Below, one piece after another: positions 11,118 to 23,176 of a stretch of DNA of 64,000 nucleotides. Source of the DNA: Acheta domesticus (lineage: Eukaryota; Arthropoda; Insecta; Orthoptera; Gryllidae). The position numbers and the translations under genes were made by a program. Location of the stretch: assembly GCA_031308135.1 (NCBI GenBank), contig JAHLJT010009419.1, positions 37,503,221-37,567,220 on the forward strand, given 5' to 3'. The notes beneath the pieces are model-generated. The model saw only the letters and a list, made by a program, of their open reading frames with translations, had not been told where the DNA came from and searched no databases. Positions within the stretch are counted from its first letter, which is position 1. Each line of letters begins with the position of its first letter.

Positions 11118-12640
11118 TCGAATGATGTTGCTTTGCATAGTAGCAGTACAGCGCCACAGAACTGTATGACACAGCAGGGCTTTGAGGAGAGTTTAAACTT
11201 AAGTTAATGTTTACATGAACAGCAAAGTGAAGAAAAAACGCATTGGTAACAATTTGTAATTTATGTAACGAATGTATTTTCAAGAAAAGTCACAGTGAGC
11301 TCATTTTGCTTCGTAAGCAGAATATTTATTGCCTAGCAAAGAAGCATAGATATGAAGGCAAAGTGATCTCCTGGAAGTAGATCTTAGCTTTCAATCTAAG
11401 ACGGTTGCCATCTCCATGTGAAAATAAAAATACTAAAAGTTGAAACATTAAATTCTCTTAATTTCTATGTCAATTTGTGGTTCAAACTAAATTATGATGA
11501 GAATTAGAGTTGCGTAGAAAATGATGTTGAAAATGAAAGTCAGAAAGCAATAGCAAACTCGAACGAAATTATCTTCTACTCCTCTATAGATATATTGGCA
11601 CTGTGCAATGTCTCTTACTTTTACAGAAAGTAGCCTTGTTTGCCATTGTAAAATTATACAAGAGGATAATTTATTTTCATTGTTTTGATTTTAAAAATGG
11701 CAATGAAAATGTGTGTTAATCGTCGCGTACTCTAATATTCTCTACGACTATGTAACATAATGTGTAAATTGAATTCTATAAAATTATTTTAAATTATTTA
11801 AATAACAATTAATGAAATAAGTTTTTTTTGTTTCATAATGATTTACTGAACAGTGATTCCTCGTTTACATTTGTTCTGAAAATTGCAAATAAAAATCAAG
11901 TTTTATTCGCATTAGAATTTTTGTGAGGTGAGACGTGTATCTCATGATGTCTCTTCGTGTAGAGTGTGAGATGATCCTCAGATATGAAGGTGTCGGCAGG
12001 TAGAGCCTCTCCCGCTAACATCCGCCGGGCAGAGAGAATCTTTCATCTCTTCTTAAGAGAAGATGCACAGGAATGCATTGCTTTTTCATAGAAATGCAAT
12101 GCAAATGTAAAGCAAATCCGAAAAAATATATGGGCAAATAATGTGTCTGAGTACAAGTCCCTTCATTATTACTTCGTGATATTATTGTTCTGAAATAGTC
12201 GTCGAGTGTACATGTTTCTGCCTAGTTATTGGGATTTAATATTTTCTTTTTGCATTGACTTGTGAAGAAAAGTAGCAACAGATTATTTAAAGTGTTGAAA
12301 TGAAGCCGATAAGTTAATTGAAACATGTGAAGCTTCGTACGTCAACAGTATACCCTCCAAGGTAAATTCTGAGAAACTTCTTATGGTAATAAAAATGTAA
12401 AGTAATAGAAATAGGTGGTCTTTCAGTATTTTCTTTCAGAAAGCTCATGTTTCACTCTGGCGTTTGTTATAGAAAAGTAGTTGCATAAACTGACTTTTCA
12501 AACGTCTATATACTGTAATACAACATACGAGAAAAATAAAATAATTCTCGGCCATAAGTCAGGTATTACAATCTAGGGGACAAATTTTCTCCACAAGTCC
12601 GTCAATGGCGATAAATTTGATGACGTTCTCTTTGGATAGC
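11118..12640. other. AT-rich non-coding interval
   Basis: Long AT-rich stretch without recognised genes or repeat families. Confidence 0.45.
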
Positions 12641-13070
12641 TTTAATGAATTGGGGCAACGCTTTATGCGATCCGCCACGCAAAGCTCGTTCGTCGCGGGC
12701 CGGCCGAGGGACGTTGAAAGCGCTATTCATCTCCGCTTGTAAAAGCCTCGCAGGAACCGAGATGCTGGAGCCAAGATGGAACACTGGCGAACCGGTCTTC
12801 GACACAAATCCGAGGGGCGGGCGGGCGGCGGGAGGGGTGGAAGGCGAGGGGGTGCGGTGCGTGGACTATGACCGCCCATCAACCCCTTATGAATTACGGC
12901 GGAGGGGCGGCGCCGGCCGCGGCGGCGCGAGCGCCAAAGGAGAGGGTGGTGGAGGAGGAGGCGGGGAAGGGGGCAGGGGGCAGGGTGGGGCCAGGTGATG
13001 GAGGTGGTCTCCTCATGAATTACGTTGAAGGGCGGGGGGAGGGCGATGGAGATGGTATCGGCTTAGGCTG
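12640..13070. other. CpG-rich island, G-rich on the plus strand
   Basis: The left half is CpG-rich and the right half (12930-13050) is strongly G-biased. The word YATGAATTACG occurs twice, at about 12889 and about 13014, in otherwise G-rich DNA. Translations are Gly/Arg/Glu-rich and compositional. Confidence 0.4.
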
Positions 13071-13570
13071 TGAACTTTGAGGTCTGCGGATTCTTTACTG
13101 CCTGGAGGTTCGCAGTTCATATGACAAAAGGTGAGATCTTTCTAACAAAAGTAATAGTATAGCTGACAAAAAATCTGTTTTGACTTCGGAGTTGTTTTTT
13201 ATGGTTCTTTAACTTGTATTAAATGTTTCTTGGTTGAGAATAATAAATCGTGGAGATTACTTTGCGTGTTCGTCGTTCTAAAACACGCGAAATGAATTTT
13301 TAATTTCTTAGTAGTTACATGGTTTACTCTGAACGCACACTTTGAAAAGGCGCCACATTATTCTATCGCGAGTGCCGTATTTGCAATAAGTGTGGCCCAG
13401 CAAGCGGTTTGTATTGAAGGAAGCTGCGCGATTGAATGGTGCCATTACGTCTTAAATCGAATACATCTTCACGAAAACATGCTGAGTGGTGCTTCCGAGT
13501 TAAGCTATCACCAAACTCACTCTTCCCGTATCTTCTCTCCCCCTCTTTTTTTTGTGTGTGTGTGAACCTC
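13070..13570. other. AT-rich non-coding interval
   Basis: No feature recognised apart from a short TG run at about 13550-13563. Confidence 0.35.
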
Positions 13571-14040
13571 TTGTACGAAGTTCCGGGCCTCTCTCCCTCC
13601 ACGCGTCGTGTTTTAACACGTGTGCGAGCCGCCGGCGGAGGAGCTGGAGGTGACGCAGGGCTTGGGGGGCGGGGCCGCTCCAGCAGTCTCCAGTGATTTA
13701 TGGTTCGTCGCCGGCGGCGGCGGCGGCGGCGGCGGCGCAGCGGCGGTGCTCAAACATCGGCCGGCCGCAGTACCTTTCGGTAAAGAGACTACTTAGCGCC
13801 GAATAATGATGCTTCCGCGCCCGCGCCGCGCGCGGCCCTTTGAGGCGGCTCAGCCTGATTTATAGGGCGCGCGGCGGCACGCGGCGCGAGGTGGCGAGCG
13901 GCAGAGGATTTGAATGAGAATGAGGCGCAGGCGCGGCGAGGGACGTCGAGGGCGCTCTGGGAGCACTCGGCGACCCGACAGCACACGCCGCCTGCTTTCC
14001 ACTTGCGTGGCGGGGCAGCAGGTGCCTCGATTGGCGTAGG
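13570..14040. other. CpG-rich island with CGG run and TTTATRG motifs
   Basis: Contains an uninterrupted CGG run at about 13710-13736 and two posterior-Hox/Cdx-like words, ATTTATGG at 13696-13703 and TTTATAG at 13859-13865, each set in GC-rich sequence. No codon-like stretch was recognised. Regulatory function is an inference. Confidence 0.45.
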
Positions 14041-14225
14041 ATACGTACTTTATGAACGGAGGCTTGTAGTGGCCAACATGCTCGGTTGTTTCTTATGGGT
14101 ACCGCTGTTTGAATGTGAAATTTGTGGAGGTAAACGAGTTTAAGGATTTTTTTTCTTATTTTCTCTTTTCTTCAAATCACCATTTCAGCATTATTAATAT
14201 CAGGATGATTACATTTATCACGACA

Positions 14226-14265
14226 TTCATCGTGGCAGGGTTGAGTTCATCGTGGCAGGGTTGAG
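14226..14265. repeat. Tandem duplication of a 20-bp unit
   Basis: TTCATCGTGGCAGGGTTGAG is present twice in direct, uninterrupted tandem. Confidence 0.9.
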
Positions 14266-15010
14266 TATACAGTACAAAAGCTGACAATTATTAAATACAA
14301 TAACATAACACATAAATAACATAATACAATAACATTATACTTAAACCTAAATACAGCCAATCATCGAAGTCGATATACGAGGTAAACATTCGGAACAGAA
14401 ATTCGATATACAATCGAACGACATAAAGCATAATGGAAATGTATGTGTTATAATTATTTCGTAAACTGTAATCTCGACGAATTATCGCATAAGCAATGAT
14501 GATGAAAGTCAAGTTTGCTCTAACAAGTTTACTTAGTCTTAACGAAAACACTGAGAGCGCTTTGGTTCTTTCTGCGGTACGCGACAATAGTTTTGAGATC
14601 ACGTTAACAAAGACCTAAAAGATTGTAACTTTAGAATAGAAGACGAACTTTCAGTTACGTCTTCTATTTCCTCTCATATTCACGCTCACTGTTCTTCTCA
14701 ATGGATACATGTGATAATGTAGCACAAAACTTTTGTGTTCCCTGTACGTTTACATTTAAATTTCATTGAGAATGAACACTGTTGAGTGTAGAGTTAGATA
14801 GATAGATATTATTTCTGCAGATAGGTTTATGCAACCTGATGGTAGAACACTACAGTTTACATATTACATAAAGGAATAGTATTACAATATAATTTTAAAT
14901 AATTTTAAGACAATAATAATATAACAATGATAACAATAAATGCAATAATAACAATAGCATTTTATGGCTATGCTACTCAGAAATTATAACTAATAAATAC
15001 ACGATTTTTT
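14266..15010. other. AT-rich non-coding interval
   Basis: Contains loose repeats of ACATAAT/ATAACA type (14290-14350 and 14880-14960) and nothing gene-like. The 103-codon minus-strand open frame has AT-rich codons and no known motif. Confidence 0.4.
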
Positions 15011-15016
15011 TAAATA

Positions 15017-15155
15017 CACTGCACTGCACTGCACTCCACTTCACTCCACTTCACTCCACTCCACTTCACTCCACTTCACTTCACTCCACTTCACTTCACT
15101 TCACTCCACTCCACCACTTCACTTCACTCCACTCCACTTCACTTCACTTCACTTC
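15017..15155. repeat. CACTY pentamer array
   Basis: About 140 bp of 5-bp units alternating CACTT and CACTC, with a few CACTG units at the left end and one single-base shift near 15110. It is an imperfect microsatellite directly bordering a CpG-rich island. Confidence 0.9.
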
Positions 15156-15174
15156 AGCGTTCGAAAAAGCCATA

Positions 15175-15500
15175 CACTGTACAGCTCGCTGCGGCTCAAC
15201 ATCGCGTGGGAGAGAAGCTCTGCAGCGCCGGCCTACGTGCGGGGCGGCGCACTGCCCGCCTGCCCCCCGACGCCCCGCCCCTCCCCCCCCGGGCGCAGAG
15301 GTCGAGCGCGGACATGTGGCGCGGGGGCGAGGGCGGCGGCGGAGGAGGAGGGCTGCCTCCCCGGGGCGGAAGGCTCTCCGCGCCCCTCGGCTAATTCTCG
15401 GCCCCTCCCCCCTCCGCCGCGGGGTTTGCCAACACCCGAGCGCGACTCGCGGGAGGAGCCAGGAAGCCAAGAGCCGAAACACAGGCGTGCAGGCGAGATT
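15175..15500. other. CpG-rich island
   Basis: GC-rich block adjoining the pentamer array, with long C runs on its left and G runs in the middle. Four overlapping open frames across it translate to Arg/Pro/Ala-rich sequence and I treat them as artefacts. Confidence 0.45.
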
Positions 15501-17385
15501 AAAGAAGCTTTTCCGCACGAACTCGCTGTAGAATGTGAGGGTTTCGCGGTCGTGATTCCTTGCCATTGATTTGGAGCGAATTTGGAATGAGGTATACCTG
15601 CATGTCATCTCTCTTCAAATATGCCATTTAAAGTTAGTAGTTATGGTTAAAATTAAATATAGAAAACATGTTTTTTTGAAAGCTAATGTTGGTATAAACA
15701 TTTAAAGTTTTCTTAAGTTTTAACCATTCGACTGTGATATAGACTTGAACATCAAAAGCCAATGATCTCTCTGGCGCTTTCTTCGATTAAAAGTAGTAAA
15801 GCTCTGACATACAAGTTAATCTTTTACATCTGCACATAGGGGAATAATTTAATATTATCGAATGGTTAAAACAACTCCAAGATACATAAACTGAACTTAA
15901 AAGTACCGGAACAAAATAATCGATACACGTACTGACAATTGTATGAATTTTTGTTTTGGTAAAAGTTCACATTTTGTTTGTTTAGTACCAGATTGGTTAT
16001 TTCATTTCCTTCTATTTGTCTATTTCTCGAAGTATATGCATTCATTTGAAACTACGATTTTTGCGGCGGCAAAGAAATTATCATGTATGGCTGCCTTTTC
16101 GTGACGCCCTTAAATCATGTTTTTAATTTTACGGGCGACGAAACACAAAAATGAGTAAGAACGAATTGGAGATTAGTGATGTCGTGTGCAGCAATTTAAA
16201 TATTATTTATCTCTAAATGGTGAGGGGTGCTTTCCTCCTCCGACCACAACAGAGCACCCCTCGGAAGAGCACTTCTCGCATGACAAAGTTTCCAAAGAGT
16301 TGTTTGTTTTTTTTCCAACTTAGACCCCTCTTATACGCAGTTTCGTTTGTATTAAACGCGTGAAATGCTAATAATTTACTTATTTTACAGCGGGTGCAAT
16401 ATAAATGACTTGATTGATTCCGGCTCAACAATTCCACCCTATAAATTGCACCCCTCATTCGGGTTAACCGAGGGGAGACTTCTCCGGGGCGGTCACCCCG
16501 CGGGTGGGACCCCCCCCTCCGCATTGAAATGTGAGAAGGGAGCAGATGTCATTGCCATGCAAGGGAAGTGGGGGAGATGGGGGGGGGAGGCGAGGATGGA
16601 ACCTTGCATGAGGTGGCAATGCGCGTGGAGAACAGGCACGTGGGGAGTGGCTGGTAACTATGGCTGTAGGCTCTGATACCCAAGGTTAACTCAATTAAGG
16701 GACCCAGAGTTACTAATGACTTGTATTGAATATAGAATAGATTTGTAATCCTAAATAATTCATTTCCTCAAGTAATAATATGAATATATCTTCACATGAA
16801 TTATTGTGCTCATTACAGAAGTCATTAAGTGTACTCATAATACATCTATAAATAATTCTCCCAAGTTGTAATTTTCTTTGTAATTATAAATTGTAATTGT
16901 ATTTGTAACATTTCACAATAATCAATAATAAGCCTAAAGATCTTAGTTGCCAAGCCTTAAAACATAAAAAAATTCTTTCAAGTTTAACACACATTTTTTC
17001 TCTTCAAATTATTCATTTTCTTCAAACAATTTCTATGTTTTGCATTAAAATTTCAATTTAGGGTTCGTCGAGTGTTTAAGCAAATAAAAGGAACCAAACG
17101 TGTTATCAGGGTCCGTGGTGAATAAAAACGGAAGGTTACGATATAAAGCTAAATACAAATAAATATTGACGGATGATTTTGATGCAGTTAAACTACTTAC
17201 AACATTGCAGGAGAATGCAGTGTATCCTTTAATCTTGTGTTTAGGAAGAATTGAAGAATTTTGTGGTGAAATCCACGACAAGTATAAGATAATGCGATAT
17301 ATTGTGTTCATCATGTTTATTTTTCCGATACTTGGGAAAGGCAATAATCCGGAAGAACATTTTAGAAATGTTTAGCGATTCCCGT
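15500..17385. other. AT-rich interval with a structured GC patch
   Basis: Mostly AT-rich and featureless. A 10-bp perfect stem (GAGGGGTGCT at 16222, AGCACCCCTC ending at 16262) lies close to a GC patch at 16440-16520. The patch holds further CCCCTC/GAGGGG and GGGGCGG/CACCCCGC complementary words. No coding exon recognised. Confidence 0.4.
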
Positions 17386-17572
17386 ACAATATTTTGCAAT
17401 CTTTTTGAGAGACGAGACTGAAAATATTCTTCCGAAGTTTACATACTGTCTCGTATACGTTTGTGCAGCAAATAGTGAGGAAATAGCCCTGTGACCGTGA
17501 CCGAGACGACCTCAACCACCCTGTTCCCATCAGGTTTGGAGGCACTACAACTAGCCTCCTTCGCGAAGTTCC
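17386..17572. repeat. Copy A of a diverged direct duplication
   Basis: Aligns with 17704-17908 in the same orientation. Shared words include GAAAATATT.TTCCGAAG, AGTGAG.AAATAG, CGACCTCAACCACC and CCCATCAGGT, in the same order with many substitutions and small gaps. Copy A is complete, whereas copy B ends where a 33-bp terminal-inverted-repeat element begins. Confidence 0.65.
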
Positions 17573-17703
17573 CGAAGACTAATTGCACTGAAAAAATTTA
17601 ATAATTTGCTGTATAAATTCTACGTAAAGTACAAGATTTGCATACATTGTGTTCCAATATTTTAACCGCAAGAACCTACAAGAAAAGTTAAATCTCTTCC
17701 AGC

Positions 17704-17908
17704 AGTATTTTTGCAGTGATTTAAAGAGACTGTGAAAATATTGTTCCGAAGTTCGCGTACAGCGTCTCGCAGACAAACAGTGAGCAAATAGTGCTGCAAA
17801 CAGCGAGTAAAGAGTGCAGTGACAGTGACCGACACGACCTCAACCACCTCATCCCATCAGGTCCCGAGGCGTCACTCAGACACAACAACCAACCACCTCC
17901 ACGAAGTA
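17704..17908. repeat. Copy B of a diverged direct duplication
   Basis: Partner of 17386-17572, about 320 bp downstream. It has an extra internal repetition of GTGAGCAAATAGTGC-like sequence near 17790-17815. Its right end meets the inverted-repeat element starting at 17905. Confidence 0.65.
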
Positions 17909-18382
17909 TTACTCGTTCACTTTACATTTGCAGACGGAGCGCTGCGATCTGTTTTCATGAGGTCACCGCCGACTGAATTAGAAACGTGCGTCTGCAGTAT
18001 ATACTGACCGTTTAATATGATGTAGATGGCGGTGAGCAGCACACAGAATACCGGCGGGGCAAGAACAAAACCACTAAGCAATAGATAAGCTCAAAGAAGA
18101 AATAAAAATATTGTACGTGAATGTTGTGAATGTTTTTTGTATATTTTATTGATAATTATCTTAATAATTTAAGGGCGTGACTCCAGCTCACTGTCAGAAA
18201 GGCATAATTCGTCAGCTGTGTCCGTAGCGCTTGTGCTGCCTTCGGAGACAGCTGATTGGTCAGATGCTGATTGACATCGGGGCCATTCGTGTATTCTCGG
18301 TTGTGTGTTCGGGCCTTCACTTTCAAAACAACATTAGTTCCTAATTCTGCCGTCTGCAAATGTAAAGTGAACGAGTAATACT
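17905..18382. mobile_element. 478-bp element with 33-bp perfect terminal inverted repeats
   Basis: The 33 bases at 17905-17937, starting AGTATTACTCGTTCACTTTA, are the exact reverse complement of 18350-18382. A perfect 33-bp match points to a recent or conserved DNA transposon derivative. The interior holds no transposase. I could not identify a convincing target duplication, so the superfamily is left open. The matching short peptides seen on the two strands are the same inverted repeat. Confidence 0.7.
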
Positions 18383-18399
18383 AAGCAACGAGAGCTTGC

Positions 18400-18640
18400 T
18401 TGTTTGCACTGCCCTGACGGCCCTCTGCGCTCAACAGCGCGCGCCGCCTGCTCCCCCTGGGAAAGGCCCGGGCGCCTGCGCCGGCGGGGCTTCGGCGTGT
18501 GGGAAGTGTGCTGCGCGCGGTGGCGAAGGAGGCCAAAACGCTGCGCGTAACGGGCTCTGCGCGCGCAGATGCTGCTTCCCCGCCTCCCCCGCCTGCGCAC
18601 CCTCCGCGCTCCACGCCTTCGCGTTTTCGCTACCTGGACA
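18400..18640. other. CpG-rich island
   Basis: Compact GC-rich block between the 33-bp-TIR element and SINE-2. Many CGCG steps, with overlapping Ala/Arg/Pro-rich frames on both strands. No known motif. Confidence 0.4.
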
Positions 18641-18697
18641 GAGGAACTGTTTTGTGAGTTTAAACTGCCGCCCGCCTCTACAACAACAAACGGATTC

Positions 18698-19030
18698 GAT
18701 GGTGCGACGGTTAGCGTGCCGGACCCGTGTCATACCCAAGTTCGCGGGTTCAAACCCGGTCGAAGCCGTGGATTTTTAAGGGCGAAAAAATCCTTCGTAC
18801 GCCTTCCGCGGAGGGGAAGTAAAGCCGGCTGGCCCATGATAGTAGATTTACTTGCATGTAAAAGATCCTCAAGCCTAAATGACGCCTCTGAGCTAAATTC
18901 AAATCGCCTGTTTCGTCGCCCGAGATAATACCTTCTTTCTCCGCTAGGTGAAAGGAGCGTAGCGAAATTTGCTTGGTCAGACGGAAGAGCGGGCCTGATG
19001 GCCCGAGTCTCGCCACGTAAAATAACTATC
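18698..19030 (+). mobile_element. SINE-2, near full length with tRNA-like head
   Basis: A tRNA-like head at 18698-18770 holds a box-A-like GGTTAGCGTGCC and an excellent box B, GCGGGTTCAAACCC. A body of about 260 bp follows and is repeated in reverse at 9423-9658. A short AACAAACG word lies on both sides (about 18684 and about 19043) and may be a target duplication, though it is too short to be sure. The element would be transcribed by RNA polymerase III and copied by a LINE reverse transcriptase. No partner LINE is seen here. Confidence 0.75.
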
Positions 19031-19099
19031 AAACGCGTTAACTAACAAACGCTTTGCGTCTTTCTTTCTTTCTTTTTCCTAGCGATAGTCTCGCGCAGT

Positions 19100-19435
19100 T
19101 GCAGGGTCCGCCAGGTGCATGGCGGTTATGAGGGATTGGGTTAGGGCGGGGCGTTCTCCTTCAAGAATCCCCATCCGGATTGGAGGAGATGATGACGATG
19201 ACGGTGATGAAGGGAAGGGAAAGAGAAGGGAAGGTCACGCGTTGTCTGTGGCCGATTGTTGGAGTGCTACTCCAGCACTCGTGGAGAAGAGAACATGAAA
19301 TCGTGGAAACCTCTGATCTGAGCGGTCGGACTACGAATTCGGCCAGGCGCCACTTACTTATGTTTAAACAAAAAACAAAACAAAAAACAAAAAAACAAAA
19401 ACAAAAAAAACCAAACAAAAAAAATCGGACACTTT
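19100..19435 (+). repeat. Possible retroposed sequence ending in an A-rich tail
   Basis: A stretch with purine-rich GATGATGACGATGACGG and AGGGAAGG patches ends in a roughly 65-bp A-rich tail made of AAAAC and AAAAAC units (19364-19430). A degenerate poly-A tail suggests retroposition, but I recognise no family and no A/B boxes. Confidence 0.3.
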
Positions 19436-19990
19436 CTCAGGTTGAATTCGAGACTTTCCAATCAGACCGACGTTCGAGCTACGAATAGCGGTGCCTTCAA
19501 ATTCACCGCATTGGAGAAAACTCTCTACATGAGTTATCGGGCTGGCTTGAGTCTTCCCACTATTTCCGAGCAATTTTAATGAAATATAATAAATGATGTT
19601 ACAGATATAATTGAACAGGTAGTGATTTACCTTCAACGCTGCAATTACAATTTTAAAATACCTTCGGCGTTCGAATCGTAGGTTTCAAATCAACGTATCA
19701 ATCAAGATCCAGAAACCCAGAAAGAACATTTCCCAGAAACATCTGATCCAGCACTACCATTCTCTCAATATCATCATTGTAACTCCATCTTTACAGTTCT
19801 AGTACAACTAAACTGTTTAACAACAAACTAACCTAAATGTTGATTTCGAACCATGGTAGAGGAGTATAAACACGTGATGCCCAACTGTTTGGCTGAGACA
19901 TCACATTCAAACCACGAACCACCAAATAGACTCTATCCCCGTTAGGAATGTAAAGCTTCGAACCAGAGACCAACACCAACGTGTTTTTCT
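19436..19990. other. AT-rich interval with weak box-B-like word
   Basis: No gene recognised. On the minus strand at about 19950-19965 the word CTGGTTCGAAGC resembles a box B. No matching box A or second copy is present, so I do not call a SINE. Confidence 0.3.
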
Positions 19991-20180
19991 GCTTCCTCGT
20001 CGTGGCCGGCGCCGGCGCAGCGAGAGGGTCCTTGGTTCGAGAGCTGACCGTTGACCCGCAGGTCAAGAGCCCTCTTCTCTACTCGCGCAGGGGCGATGGC
20101 CCGCGAGGCCGCTGCCCTTCATCGGGGAGGGATCCTGTTCGACGCCCGCCGCCCGCGACACGAGTGCCGATTACAAGGCA
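19990..20180. other. CpG-rich island
   Basis: GC-rich block with sharp borders. Overlapping Arg/Ala-rich frames, nothing recognised. Confidence 0.35.
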
Positions 20181-20914
20181 CGCCCAAGCCATCACATGTA
20201 AATGGATGGAAATTTACGCGGCGAAGCCCAAATCGATGATGGAAAGTCGAATCTGATGGGTACAATTTCCGCTCTCGGCGCTCGGGAGTGTGCCTAAAAA
20301 CATGTCGGTTCTCCAGTTGCTTTTAATGATCCTGTGAATGAATCGGGTTTCGATGCACGGTTTATGTAAATTTGTGGTTGTTGGTTGATGTAGAATGTTT
20401 GCTGTAATTCGCAGTAATATTCTCGTGTGCTGCTGTATTCCATTGATGGACGCAGCGCCGGGGGCAACGGAAAATGGTGTGCCAATTTTGATGTAAAACA
20501 GGCAGAACTCAGATTTAATTTCTTAAAATTAATTTTCCCCAATTATGCTGTCATTTTGCATTTCTGTCCGAACCAATGTAACCTGATACTTGCAAATTTT
20601 AAGTTGCCTAATAAAACTACACTGTACTGAGAAAAAATTAAGATCATTTTATTTTGTGTTTCAATTTTCCTGTTTAATTTTGCTATATTGATGAAAATAT
20701 CACTTAACAAATAATTTGTTTGAATTTAAAAAATTCGAAAAACATAAAAAATAAATTTGCGCATTTTATTAGAGATTAGGCGTTACATAATTGAAAACAA
20801 GAGAACATTTAGGAAATTTATACTATTTTATATCTAAATATAAAGTTTCGAGTAAGATGAGAATTAATACTCGGTATTAACAAATTATCAGTTCACTTAT
20901 TTTACTCTCCAAAG

Positions 20915-21003
20915 AAGTCGTGAACACTTCAAGGCTCGTAGGCACAGCAGCTGGCTTTCCGAGCCGTAGCAACAGCAGTAGAGCTCTCGCGACCACAGAT
21001 TTT
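20915..21003 (+). other. Possible 89-bp exon, unrecognised
   Basis: A pyrimidine-rich run (CACTTATTTTACTCTCC) and AAAG precede this stretch, and GTAAGT follows it at 21004. One frame is open throughout (2 + 29 codons), ending with residues ...SRALATTDF. Its base composition is much richer in GC than the AT-rich flanks. The translation resembles no family I know. It could equally be an untranslated exon or chance. There is no start codon, so it would be an internal exon. Confidence 0.22.
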
Positions 21004-21009
21004 GTAAGT

Positions 21010-21690
21010 TTTTCCACTAACTCAGAAGAAAGGGAGAACATGATTGCGTCGGATGTAGGGATATTTTAGAATTTAAAGTGATTACAAAAATTAACTGCAA
21101 ATGGAGATTTCCCATTTTCCGAAAGCGTTTCTTCCGAAATATTGCACCATACAGAAATCCATTTCAAGAGAATATCAATGTAATTTCGATTATGACTTAA
21201 ATGAAATAAACATTTATTTTAATTTTGACTTAAAAACCACGTCTTAATAGAGTCATTTTCCTGTTCTCTCAATTTCTAAATTTGCTGTTGGCCCATTAAC
21301 AATATCATTAAACCCCGCAATCTAATTAAAGGAAATAGAAAAGATCAAGCAAGGAAAAGAAGTGGTGGCATAGACAGGAAGGACTAATGAAGGTGGTCGT
21401 AGTCACGGTCACGTAACAAGCGTGCATCTTTGCAAGGGCTCAAATAAAGACTCTTCCATGTGCAACTATCACAGAACCATCGGTGCACATCATGATCGTG
21501 CCCATTAATAGTTAATTGAGTTCATTGTTTGTAATCATTTCCCCTTTATATTCGATTTAACATTTTTTACACAAATATGAAAGGTTCTCTAATCCCCAAC
21601 ACCATTCACGACTACGCCACAGAAAGCAAGAGCAAAGGCCCGACAAAAAACACGTGTGCCTTAATAAGACGGCGCTTGTTCGTACTTCCC
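21010..21690. other. AT-rich non-coding interval
   Basis: Nothing recognised. Confidence 0.35.
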
Positions 21691-21831
21691 CGTTGGCGCG
21701 ATGAGTGTGCGCGTTGGCCGGGGCCGTCGGCGCGCCACGCCACGCCGTTGGGGCTGCTTGGTCCATTGTGGCGCGTTGTGGCGCGTCCTGCGCCGCAGCT
21801 GCCCGCGGTCACCGCCGTCGCCGCCGCCGCC

Positions 21832-21862
<31 letters not shown>

Positions 21863-22040
21863 CCGCCCCGCCCGCTCCGCCCGCCCCGCCCGCGCCGCCG
21901 GCCGGCCGCACGTCGCCCTCCGCGCCGCAGCCATTGTCCCGCCGTGTGTGGTGCACAGCGGCGTGGTGTGGCGAGGCCCCGTGGGTCGCTCCGCCGGGCA
22001 CCCGAATTGCGAGAGCAGCAGGCGAGGAATGAGTTTTTCC
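21690..22040. other. CpG-rich island with GCC triplet run
   Basis: Contains a GCC/ACC run at about 21815-21870 that is open in several frames, giving poly-Ala, poly-Pro and poly-Arg on the plus strand and Gly/Ala/Arg tracts on the minus strand. Five overlapping frames of 96-157 codons come from this composition. Confidence 0.5.
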
Positions 22041-23176
22041 TTTGGACCGGACATTCCTTTGGAAACATTTGGTGTATCTAATGATATGGGTTTATCCATT
22101 TATGTCGAACTGCTTGATTTTATTGTTTATACTATATTTCGGGGGAGGCCGAAAAAAATATTACATTTCAGGACCTAATGATATCTGAACTTTCATTTCT
22201 GCCTAGACTCTCCTATTTTTTATGCAAATATTTAACATAAACTGCTTTTAACTTCGATGTTATTTAAACATTTATAAAATAAAACCGGAAAATCTTGTCG
22301 TTATTGGCGAGATGAGATCTCTTTCTTGCTACACCTTTTCTTTTCGTTTTCCTGGATAAGACTTCAAAGACAGGGGGAATGGAGACTTGTCATAATTCTA
22401 ATCTTCAAAAATGGGGTATTATAAGGGGTAATATTATGTCTATTAATTTCATTTCTACTTTCTCGTAATTGAGCGTTGACTTTTTCTTGTATTTTAATCT
22501 CCTTGGCACCTTATTTCTTTTTTAAACGAGTAATTTCTTTCGTTGTAATCTTGATAAATCATTTCCTGTTGCAATACTTGTACCTATTCCACCAGCATTG
22601 TGGCCTGAAATACATGATTGATATTACTGCTTACACAAGTCTCCATCTACTTACTTTTAATATTTTAGGAAAAGAAGGTGGAAAACGGTTCTAAGTAAAG
22701 AAAAAGTGAAAAAAAAGAGTATTTTATGAAATGTAAGCGGAGACATTCGGGAGTAACGGAGGTAATCTGTCAAAATCGCATTTTCAACACCTAGAATTCT
22801 ACCTGAGATGAAAGCTTTTTTTTCGAATACTGCGAGCTGAATGCGAGAATCCTGCGTGCAAGCTGTTCCTCTTAGCAATACAAACACAGTCGGGTTCTAC
22901 GGCCAGTGTCTTAAAGGAACGGTATTTTGCAAAGAAACGAATTTGTGCACTATCATGCAAAAACTGGAAAATTGGATAACCGTCGAATCATACAAAAAGA
23001 ACATTGATTTGGATACATTTTTTATTCAGTTTGAAATCTAGAAACATTGAACATTCAAAAATAACTAATATTAAAAAACAACCAATGCTCATTTGTATGA
23101 GTTTATATTGTTTAAAAGCCTGATTTGCACCCATAACTTTGTTCGTATTCTCAATTTAATGAAAGAGACTTATAGA
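22040..23176. other. AT-rich non-coding interval
   Basis: No gene or repeat family recognised. Confidence 0.4.

Noticed and set aside
19364..19430. A poly-A tail of a processed gene copy
   Set aside because: No coding remnant or known retroposon lies upstream. Only the A-rich tail is clear.
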